64,000 nucleotides of DNA, from the NCBI RefSeq assembly GCF_022014495.1, contig NZ_JAKLSQ010000009.1, positions 143,476-207,475 of the forward strand. Direction: 5' to 3'. Position 1 is the first letter of the stretch, and every line of letters begins with the position of its first letter. Below, one piece after another: positions 26,731-33,477 of the stretch. Made by a program: the position numbers and the translations under genes. A model generated the notes under the pieces. It saw nothing but the letters and a program-made list of their open reading frames with translations, did not search any database and was not told the DNA's origin. Origin of the DNA: Sandaracinobacteroides sayramensis. Its GTDB lineage: Bacteria; Pseudomonadota; Alphaproteobacteria; Sphingomonadales; Sphingomonadaceae.

Positions 26731-27870
26731 ATGAGCGAGGACATCTACATCGTCGGCATCAATATGATCGACTTCGGCCGATACCAGCACCGCACGCCGG
26801 CGCAACTGGGCGCACAAGCGGCTCTGGCCGCGCTGGACGAAGCCGATATTACCATCGGCGATGTGCAGGCGGTGTTTTCCGGCAGCAACTACACCACCAT
26901 GATCGGCCAGCGCGTGCTGCAGCAGATCGGCCAGACGGGCGTACAGATCATCAACCTCGTCAACGCCTGCTCGACCGGCGCTTCCGCGGTACGGATGGCC
27001 TATACGGCGATCAAGGCCGGCGAATTCGATACGCTGCTGTGCGTGGGTGTAGAGCAGATGACCGGCCTTGGCATGCTGGGCGGCGCGACCCCCGGCTCTA
27101 TCCCGACGGAAGGGATATTGGGCTCCGCGACGATGCCGGCGGTGTTCGGCGAATCCGGGGTGGAGTATATGGCACGGACGGGCGCCACGCAGGGCGATTT
27201 CGCGCAGGTCGCGGTAAAGAACCATCATCATGCCACGATGAATCCCAAGGCCTTCCTGCGCAAGGAAACCCCGCTGGACATGGTGCTGGAAGCGGAAACC
27301 ATCGCATGGCCTCTCACCAAGCTGATGTGCTCGGTGAATGTCGACGGCGCGGCGGCGGCGGTGGTGATGTCGGGCGAAAAGGTGCGCCAGCGCGGCCTGA
27401 TGGACAGGGCGATCCGCATCCGGGGTTCCGCGATGGCATCGGCGCCATGGCAGGAACGCGACCCGATCATGCACGATGTGAACGGCCCGACGCGACTTGC
27501 CGCACAAAAGGCCTATGCCATGGCCGAGGTGGAGCCGACGGATATCGACCTGGTGGAACTGCACGACTGTTTCGCCTCGGTCGAACTGCAGCATTACGAG
27601 AACCTCGCGCTTTGCGGCGAGGGCGAGGGCGTGGCGTTGATCCGCGACGGCTCTACCGAACTGGGAGGGCGTATCCCTGTCAACGTGTCGGGCGGGCTGC
27701 TTTCCAAGGGGCATCCGATCGCCGCGACCGGCATTGCCAACATGTATGAGATCGCGTTGCATCTGCGCGGCCAGGCTGGCGAACGACAGGTGGAGGGCGC
27801 GCGGATCGGCATGACGCATGTCGTCGGGCTGGGCACCAGCGCCGCTGTCCACATCCTGGAAAAAGCCTGA
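26731..27870 (+). CDS. SCP2-type thiolase (or thiolase-like aldolase)
   Basis: 379 residues. Nucleophile Cys80 lies in NACSTGASAVRMAY, and the other active-site elements are ELHDCFA and SKGHPIAATG. The terminal CxGGG cysteine loop of classical thiolases is replaced by THVVGLGTSAAVH, as in the SCP2/SCP-x branch. With the DUF35 partner it would cleave a 3-ketoacyl-CoA, or perform a retro-aldol cleavage if it is of the Ltp2 kind. The preserved Cys80 favours thiolysis. It is the only thiolase-family gene in the window. Confidence 0.9.
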   Translation: MSEDIYIVGINMIDFGRYQHRTPAQLGAQAALAALDEADITIGDVQAVFSGSNYTTMIGQRVLQQIGQTGVQIINLVNACSTGASAVRMAYTAIKAGEFDTLLCVGVEQMTGLGMLGGATPGSIPTEGILGSATMPAVFGESGVEYMARTGATQGDFAQVAVKNHHHATMNPKAFLRKETPLDMVLEAETIAWPLTKLMCSVNVDGAAAAVVMSGEKVRQRGLMDRAIRIRGSAMASAPWQERDPIMHDVNGPTRLAAQKAYAMAEVEPTDIDLVELHDCFASVELQHYENLALCGEGEGVALIRDGSTELGGRIPVNVSGGLLSKGHPIAATGIANMYEIALHLRGQAGERQVEGARIGMTHVVGLGTSAAVHILEKA

Positions 27871-28016
27871 GAGTTCAGCCCAGAGAAACGGAACGGACCG
27901 GGATTGAGGCCAGCGCCGCAATGCAATCCCGCGCATGCAAAACAGCGCGATTATCGAAAAGTAGAGGGCAGAAAATCGGGCTACAAGGTCGGTCGTTACC
28001 TGAATATCTGTCCATT

Positions 28017-28784
28017 CTAGCGCCCCGTCCACACGGGCGGGCGTCTTTCCATGAAGGCGGCCATACCTTCGGCGAAATCGGTGCTGCCCATAACCGCAGT
28101 GCGCAGTTCCCGCTCCACCTGGTCGATCGCCGCCTGCGGCTCCCCCTCTTGCGCCATGCGCACGATCTGCCGCGTTGCCCCCAACGCCAGCGGGGCGCCC
28201 TGCAATATGCGCCCGGCCACGTCCTGCGCCACGCGCAGCACCTCGCCAGCGGGCGCCAGTTCCGAAACCAGCCCCAGTTCCCAGGCGCGGGCAGCCGGCA
28301 ACCTGTCTCCGGTCAACGCCAGCTGCATGGCGATGGAAGGCGGCAGCTTGCGCGCCAGTTGCACCAACCCGCCGCCCAGCGCCGCCGCACCCACCTTCGG
28401 CTCCGGCAGGGCAAAGCTTGCGCCTTCGTCGGCAACAATGATGTCGCAGGCCAGCGCGATTTCAAAACCGCCGCCCATGGCCAGCCCATTCACCGCGGCG
28501 ATCACGGGCTTGGTCAAGGCGCGGTTATGGGTAAGTCCGGCGCCGCCCTCCGGAGGCAGTGGTCGCTGCGTTCCGGCGACATAGGCCGAAATATCGGAGC
28601 CAGCGCAAAAAGCCCGACCTGCCCCTGTGAGGATCGCCACGCGAAGTACAGGATCGGCCTGAAACCCGCGGAAGATGGCGGCCATCTGCTCATGGGATTC
28701 CGGAATGAGCGCGTTCAGCTTTTCCGGATGGTTCATCGTCACGATCAGTATCGCGCCTTCCTGCCGAAGAGTGCAGAATTCCAT
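28017..28784 (-). CDS. Enoyl-CoA hydratase (crotonase) with both catalytic glutamates
   Basis: 255 residues from ATG 28784, after AGGAGCAATAGGC. Both hydratase residues are present: Glu in AMGGGFEIALACD and Glu in SFALPEPKVG. FCAGSDISAYV forms the oxyanion hole. Of the six crotonase-fold genes here, this is the only one with the full hydratase pair. It adds water to a trans-2-enoyl-CoA to give the (3S)-hydroxyacyl-CoA. It follows the SDR at 28787 with a 2-bp gap, so the two are cotranscribed. Confidence 0.92.
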   Translation of the reverse strand: MEFCTLRQEGAILIVTMNHPEKLNALIPESHEQMAAIFRGFQADPVLRVAILTGAGRAFCAGSDISAYVAGTQRPLPPEGGAGLTHNRALTKPVIAAVNGLAMGGGFEIALACDIIVADEGASFALPEPKVGAAALGGGLVQLARKLPPSIAMQLALTGDRLPAARAWELGLVSELAPAGEVLRVAQDVAGRILQGAPLALGATRQIVRMAQEGEPQAAIDQVERELRTAVMGSTDFAEGMAAFMERRPPVWTGR

Positions 28785-28786
28785 GC

Positions 28787-29638
28787 CTATTGCTCCTGAT
28801 AGCGGCCTGGAGCACTGCGGGCCGTGATGGCAGGCTGCTGGCCTTGTATGCCGCAGCCTGTCCAGGCGATCACGTCGCCGGCAGCCGCCATCGCCTGTGC
28901 GGGTGGCAGGGATGCATCCCATAACCGCGCCTGTATGCGCCGGCCGTTGATGCCATCGGCTTCGTTCGATGCCAGAAAGGCCATCGGCGGCCCCATGATC
29001 TCCGGCGCCAACACGGCCTCGCGCGGGATGCCCATCTCGTCCGTCATCCGCGATCCGCACCCACCGCCCGGCACCAGTATATTGGCCGTAACCCCCGTGC
29101 CGATCAGATCATTCGCCATGATCGCCGTCTCTGCTTCCAGCCCCGATTTCGAGGCGCCGTACAGCGATGTGCGCAGCATCGTATCCAGGCTGGTGCTATT
29201 GGCGACGATCCGCCCCCAGCCGCGTTCCACCATCTGTTTCGCCAACCGGATGGCCAGTAGCATCGGCGCCACCGTGTTCACCGCCAGATAGCGTTCGATC
29301 ACCGTGCGATCGGATCGCCAGAAACGATAGGGGTTGGTGAGGTAATCCGGCGAAACCTCGTTGATGCCCATGCCGGCGTTGTTCACCAGCACATCGACCT
29401 GCCCGAAGCATTGCAGGGCCGCGTCCGCCAGTTCCTCCGCCCCGCCAGCGGGTGCCAGATCGGCGACGATGTAACGCACGTCGCCGGCGCCCAGCTCGCG
29501 GCATTCCTCTACAGTTTTGATCAGCGTGTCCTCGCTGCGGGAAGACAGGATCAGCCGGTGCCCCTCCTTTGCCAGCGCATGTGCCATGATCCGGCCAAGC
29601 CCTCGACCGCCACCCGTCAGCAGCACGACACGTCCCAT
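28787..29638 (-). CDS. Short-chain dehydrogenase/reductase
   Basis: 283 residues with TGGGRGLG (8-15), NNAG, a Ser in VANSTSLDTM and Tyr-x3-Lys in SLYGASKSG. The C-terminal 60 residues extend beyond a standard SDR core. It may oxidise the hydroxyacyl-CoA formed by the downstream hydratase. The unit converges with the thiolase gene and starts 505 bp from the MarR gene on the same strand. Confidence 0.88.
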   Translation of the reverse strand: MGRVVLLTGGGRGLGRIMAHALAKEGHRLILSSRSEDTLIKTVEECRELGAGDVRYIVADLAPAGGAEELADAALQCFGQVDVLVNNAGMGINEVSPDYLTNPYRFWRSDRTVIERYLAVNTVAPMLLAIRLAKQMVERGWGRIVANSTSLDTMLRTSLYGASKSGLEAETAIMANDLIGTGVTANILVPGGGCGSRMTDEMGIPREAVLAPEIMGPPMAFLASNEADGINGRRIQARLWDASLPPAQAMAAAGDVIAWTGCGIQGQQPAITARSAPGRYQEQ

Positions 29639-30143
29639 CGGCGTTCCTCCTGTCAGATCATGGCATCATGTTCGCCAGCATGATGGAGCGAGATGTCACA
29701 GCCGATGGGCGAACAAGAGAAGTTGAAGCAGCGGAAAAGATCATGCCGGCCCGAGCGTGGATGGCGGGTGATGCGCGCCACTCCATGAGCGCGGCAAGGG
29801 CAGGATCATCCAACAGCCCATTGCCCGGCGCGAAGCCGCTGCGTTGGACGTTCACCGGCAACGCCTTTGCGGCGGCTTGTGCATAGCCCGCACTATATGG
29901 CGACAATCAGACATTTAACCTCCCGAAGAAGCCGGCAGGTCTGGGCGCCTTCAGGGTGCCTCTCGCAAAGCCGGCCGCTTATTCATGGGGATGATTATAT
30001 ATACACATATTATTTGCAAGCGTTCTATTTGCCCAGATTTTCCACGCCGCTGGAAAGAGCGTGCGTGCATCAATAGCAAGGTCGCCGGAAAGCTGGACCC
30101 CGGGTCAAGCCCGGGGGGACGAAGGGGGATATGGGTCCCCGAC
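29639..30143. other. 505-bp gap without a convincing gene
   Basis: Only short unconvincing reading frames are present. The left part (29640-29900) is GC-rich and could be eroded coding DNA; a minus-strand frame at 29658-29906 resembles no family I recognise. The middle (29985-30050) is AT-rich. The right part holds an intergenic repeat copy. This is the longest non-coding stretch in the window and separates the SDR/hydratase unit from the marR gene. Confidence 0.5.
30087..30120. repeat. Sphingomonad-type intergenic repeat, single arm
   Basis: GGAAAGCTGGACCCCGG (30087-30103) is the exact reverse complement of 63751-63767. The following GTCAAGCCCGGGGGGAC continues the similarity. The copy lies just after the marR stop and may also act in transcript ending. 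Confidence 0.6.
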
Positions 30144-30629
30144 CTAGGCGCCGTTACCGTTCCGGCGCATGTGCGCGTCCATTTCGATCAGGCGCCTTTT
30201 CATGCGGTACATGATGTCTTCGGCGGCTCGAATCTCGGCCTCGCTGATGTCGCACAGCGTTTCGCGGTTCAGGTCGGCGCCACGTTCCTGCATCAGTTCC
30301 AGCACTTCCTCGCCCTTGCGCGTCATCGCGATTCGCTTGGCGCGGCGATCGGAAGGATCGGCCTTTCGCTCGATATATCCGCCAGCTTCGAGCCGATCGA
30401 GCAGGCCGCCCAGCGCCACCTTGCCGATGTCAAGGACGCTTGCCAGTTCCGTCTGCACCATTTCGTGGCTGGTGTGGCGGGAAAGATTGCTGAGCACCCA
30501 CCATTGCGACCGCGTGATCCCGAGCGGCTTCAGGGATTTGTCGATTACAGTGCGCCGCAATCGGGAAACATCATGGATCAGGAAGCCTAGCCGAAACTGA
30601 TTTGCATTCGTAGCGCCACTGTCGTCCAT
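30144..30629 (-). CDS. MarR-family transcriptional regulator
   Basis: 161 residues from ATG 30629; an in-frame ATG at 30707 would put the N-terminus over the operator and is less likely. The winged helix-turn-helix runs from about residue 42 to 108: WWVLSNLSRHTSHEMVQTEL, a recognition helix DIGKVALGGLLDRLEAGGYI, and wing ADPSDRRAKRIAMT with the conserved DxRxRR-like DPSDRR. Proteins of this family are usually ligand-released repressors. It is the only transcription factor in the window and diverges from the large 30794-38357 operon over an inverted repeat. Probable repressor of its own and neighbouring promoters, released by a pathway intermediate (inferred). Confidence 0.9.
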   Translation of the reverse strand: MDDSGATNANQFRLGFLIHDVSRLRRTVIDKSLKPLGITRSQWWVLSNLSRHTSHEMVQTELASVLDIGKVALGGLLDRLEAGGYIERKADPSDRRAKRIAMTRKGEEVLELMQERGADLNRETLCDISEAEIRAAEDIMYRMKRRLIEMDAHMRRNGNGA

Positions 30630-30708
30630 GCCGTGCAATCCATATGTTGGTCCTCTGCGATGGAACTCGTCCGCCCGACTGTCAAGATAATTGAGCACAT
30701 GCAACATA

Positions 30709-30736
30709 TTCGTATGCGAACCATATGCATACGAAC
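30709..30736. promoter_or_regulatory. Inverted-repeat operator between marR and catabolic operon
   Basis: TTCGTATGC (30709-30717) and GCATACGAA (30727-30735) are perfect 9-bp arms with a 9-bp spacer, GAACCATAT. The first arm continues into GCGAAC, so on the minus strand the site reads GTTCGCATACGA. TTGACC follows at 30743-30748 and may be a -35 box for the rightward operon. This is the strongest form of the motif found at other promoters in the window. Confidence 0.6.
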
Positions 30737-30793
30737 TTCTATTGACCTCCCCTCATATGGCCCATATGCCTTGTGCCAAAGAGGGAGAAGAAC

Positions 30794-31927
30794 GTGCTCA
30801 CGCCACTCGACGAGACGCTGCACCACCAGGCGCCGCTGACGTTCGATCACGTCCACACCACAGACCATCGCTTTTACGACCGGCAGTTGATGGGCGGGTT
30901 CCGTGCGGATGGAGAGATCGCCTTTCTGGCCGGAATCACCATGTTCAAGAATATGAACGTGCTGGAAGGTTTTGCGATGGTGCAGGCGAAATCTTCGCGC
31001 CAGTACAATGTGCGGATGACCCGCCAGCTACGGCCGATGCCCGACAGCGACGCCCGCATCGGCCCGCTTTCACTGACCATCGCTGAAGCCTTCCATGATC
31101 TGAGCTATATACTGGCGGCGGGCGATTATCCGATATCGTTCGAGATGAACTTCCGGGCCGCGGCCCCGCCGCGGCTGGAACATCCGCATGTGTCGCGCGG
31201 AGACGGGCGCCTGCACACCAACTATCTGCGCTATAATCAGCTTGGACGGATCAGCGGGCATATCGTCGCCGACACCGACTGCTATGAAGCGCAGGACTGG
31301 TTCGGCTGGCGCGACCATAGCTGGGGCGTGCGGCCCGGGGTGGGCGGGTTCGAGCCGATGACGGGAACGGCCGGCGGCGGCGGCGTCGCCTCCGCTTCGC
31401 GCACGGGAGGCAAGGGGCTGTTCCTGGTGCACGCCGGCTTTCAGGTGGGCGGCGCCAGCGGGGCCGTGCAACTGATCGAGGATGGCGAGGGCAAGCGCAT
31501 CTACACCGAAGGCGAGGTGCGTGACGGCGCGGGCGATCCTGTCGAGGTGACGGGCATCGACCATGACGTGAAGTTCAAGCCCGGCACGCGCGTGTTCGAC
31601 AGGATACGGCTGGATTTGGCGCTGGCCAACGGACACTCCGTGCCGCTGGAGGCGCAGGCGGTGGGCCGGCCATGGGTCTATCGCGGCGGCGGCTTCGATG
31701 GCGGCTTCAACGACGGTCAGGGACAAGGCGTGTGGCGCTCGCGCGATCTAGCTTTCGAGATCGACAGCTATGACATTTCCGACCCGGAAAAGGTGGTGAT
31801 GCCCGATGGCAGCATCGCCACGCCCCGGCATCGCGAGCAGTTGGCAGTATGCGCAATCAACGGCGAAACCGGAAGCGCCTATATGCCGATGTTCGTGATC
31901 GGCCCGCAGCCGCGCTTTGGATTCTGA
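30794..31927 (+). CDS. Lipocalin-like (CrtC/AttH-type) conserved protein, function unknown
   Basis: 377 residues from GTG 30794, which has GAGGGAGAAGAAC before it; GTG 30773 would add seven residues. The central GWRDHSWGVRPG is the clearest example in this window of the RDHxWG motif seen in CrtC/AttH lipocalin-like proteins. A Gly-rich loop (TAGGGGVASASRTGGKG) follows it. It is first in the operon, 10 bp before an APH-fold gene, as the paralogue at 46640 is also next to an APH-fold gene. Possible water-adding or ligand-binding role; unproven. Confidence 0.6.
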   Translation: MLTPLDETLHHQAPLTFDHVHTTDHRFYDRQLMGGFRADGEIAFLAGITMFKNMNVLEGFAMVQAKSSRQYNVRMTRQLRPMPDSDARIGPLSLTIAEAFHDLSYILAAGDYPISFEMNFRAAAPPRLEHPHVSRGDGRLHTNYLRYNQLGRISGHIVADTDCYEAQDWFGWRDHSWGVRPGVGGFEPMTGTAGGGGVASASRTGGKGLFLVHAGFQVGGASGAVQLIEDGEGKRIYTEGEVRDGAGDPVEVTGIDHDVKFKPGTRVFDRIRLDLALANGHSVPLEAQAVGRPWVYRGGGFDGGFNDGQGQGVWRSRDLAFEIDSYDISDPEKVVMPDGSIATPRHREQLAVCAINGETGSAYMPMFVIGPQPRFGF

Positions 31928-31937
31928 AGAGGTGGCG

Positions 31938-32990
31938 ATGATCGATACAGCCTCGCTGAACAGCTATTTCCGCCAGCACATGGGGGGCGATGTGCGCGTC
32001 ATCCGCTACAAGCGCACTTTCCCCGGCATCAGCCGCGAGACGTTCCTGGTATGGACGGAGGAGAGCGGCGCAGAGGGCGGCTATGTGTTCCGCACCGATG
32101 CGCTGGGCGGGCCGATCTGCCCGGTGCCGTTGGAATATGAGTATCGCATCATCAAGGGCCTGCATGCGACCGTCGTGCCGGTGGCCGAACCGCTGTGGTT
32201 CGAGGCTGCGCCGGCGATCACCGATGGACGGCCGGTGATGGTACGCCGCATGGTGGACGGCAGCAACGACCTTCCCGGCCTGTACGACGAAGGCGCCGAA
32301 GCCGCCGCCCGGCGGCAGCGCATCGCCTTCGAACATGCGGAAAAGCTGGCGGCGCTGCACACGCTGGATCTGGATGCGACGGGCTTTTCCGCCTTCGTCG
32401 ACATGCCGGCATCGGCGGCCGATTGCGCGCGCGCCGATTTCGACCGCTGGATGCGGATCTTCCACGAAGTCCGCACCGACCCCTTCCCGCTTCTCACCGA
32501 GGCGGCCTTCTGGCTGCGGGAGCACCTGCCCACGACCGCGCCGCGCATTTCGCTCTGCAAGGGCAACAACGGCATGGGGGAAGAAATCTGGAAGGAGGAT
32601 CGCATCGTCGCCCTTTCCGACTGGGAACTGGCCTTCGCGGGCGACCCGGCGCAGGACTGGGCGCTTTCGCAGGGCATGCTGACATTGGGTGACGCCGAAC
32701 AGACGCTGCGCCATTACGAAAACGCCGCCGGCTTCACCATCGATCGTTCCAGCCTGGATTTCTATCGCGTGTGGGAGGTCTGGAAGGCGGTGCCGACACT
32801 GAACAACGGCTTGCGCCCTTTCCTTTCGGGCGAGAATCCGCGTGTCCCGCGCCTGAACCTGGGCTTTGGCCGGGTGAAGCTTTTCGAGCAGTTGCTGGGC
32901 ATGATGATCGGCAAGCCGATCGACGAGGCGGCCCGCATCGTCGCCGAATGGCGGAAAAGCCCGTACCGCCCGGAAAACGCCGCCAACTGA
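31938..32990 (+). CDS. APH-fold phosphotransferase homologue lacking the HGD motif
   Basis: 350 residues from ATG 31938. The chain fits the choline/aminoglycoside kinase fold: YRIIKGLHATVVPVAEPLWF and RRMVDGSND in the ATP-binding lobe, and LSDWELAFAGDPAQDWA with metal-binding Asp228. The catalytic loop, normally HGDxxxxN, reads ISLCKGNNGMGEEIW (204-218), so the His and base Asp are absent. It could be a pseudokinase that supports the true kinase encoded two genes later, or a kinase with altered chemistry. It is second in the operon, 13 bp from the next gene. Confidence 0.75.
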   Translation: MIDTASLNSYFRQHMGGDVRVIRYKRTFPGISRETFLVWTEESGAEGGYVFRTDALGGPICPVPLEYEYRIIKGLHATVVPVAEPLWFEAAPAITDGRPVMVRRMVDGSNDLPGLYDEGAEAAARRQRIAFEHAEKLAALHTLDLDATGFSAFVDMPASAADCARADFDRWMRIFHEVRTDPFPLLTEAAFWLREHLPTTAPRISLCKGNNGMGEEIWKEDRIVALSDWELAFAGDPAQDWALSQGMLTLGDAEQTLRHYENAAGFTIDRSSLDFYRVWEVWKAVPTLNNGLRPFLSGENPRVPRLNLGFGRVKLFEQLLGMMIGKPIDEAARIVAEWRKSPYRPENAAN

Positions 32991-33003
32991 GGGAGAGCAG
33001 GCG

Positions 33004-33477
33004 ATGATGCCGACAAGCCAGCAGATGCTCGCCGCCATGCAATTGGCGCTGAAGGAACATGTGACGCCGCTGGTAGACGACCAGTGGGCGCAAAGCGCGC
33101 TGCGCAGCGTGGACGTGATCCTGAATCATTTGCAGGTGCGCGTGGCAGAAGAAGGGCCGATGCTGCACGCCGACACGAGCGAGTTGCTGGAACTGCTGCG
33201 TGCCGCCGGCACCCGCGCGGGCTATGCAGACGCGGCACTCCACGATTTTCTGGCGGAAGCGCCGGCCACACTGGCCGGCTATGCGCGGGTGGATGCGCTA
33301 CAGGCGCTCAACCATCGCGGGCGGGAGATCGTGGACAGGCTGCTGCTGCACTGCGACGCCCAGCGCGCGGATGCCGGGGTGGCTGGGCTGCATGCCGATC
33401 TGCGCGCCTATCTGCTGCGCCATGCCGATCGTGAAAGCGGCTTTTTCTTCCCCACCTATGTGGGGAGGCCGGTATGA
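33004..33477 (+). CDS. Small helical protein, DUF6285/LvaB-like kinase partner
   Basis: 157 residues, predicted mostly helical, with no enzyme motif. MLAAMQLALKEHVTPLVDD and SALRSVDVILNHLQVRV resemble the small DUF6285-type proteins encoded next to APH-fold acyl-CoA kinases. In levulinate catabolism of Pseudomonas putida the small LvaB is needed for LvaA kinase activity. It overlaps the kinase gene by four bases. The start of the kinase protein itself (LRSILAALRADVTPQLPP) resembles this protein, supporting a functional link. Assignment by context and weak similarity. Confidence 0.55.
   Translation: MMPTSQQMLAAMQLALKEHVTPLVDDQWAQSALRSVDVILNHLQVRVAEEGPMLHADTSELLELLRAAGTRAGYADAALHDFLAEAPATLAGYARVDALQALNHRGREIVDRLLLHCDAQRADAGVAGLHADLRAYLLRHADRESGFFFPTYVGRPV

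Noticed and set aside
26260..28032. 590-codon minus-strand frame opposite DUF35 and thiolase
   Set aside because: The plus-strand genes have clear motifs; the antisense product is Arg/His-rich without recognisable fold.
29658..29906. 82-codon minus-strand frame in the gap before marR
   Set aside because: No family I recognise, no good ribosome binding site, atypical composition; listed only within the gap feature.
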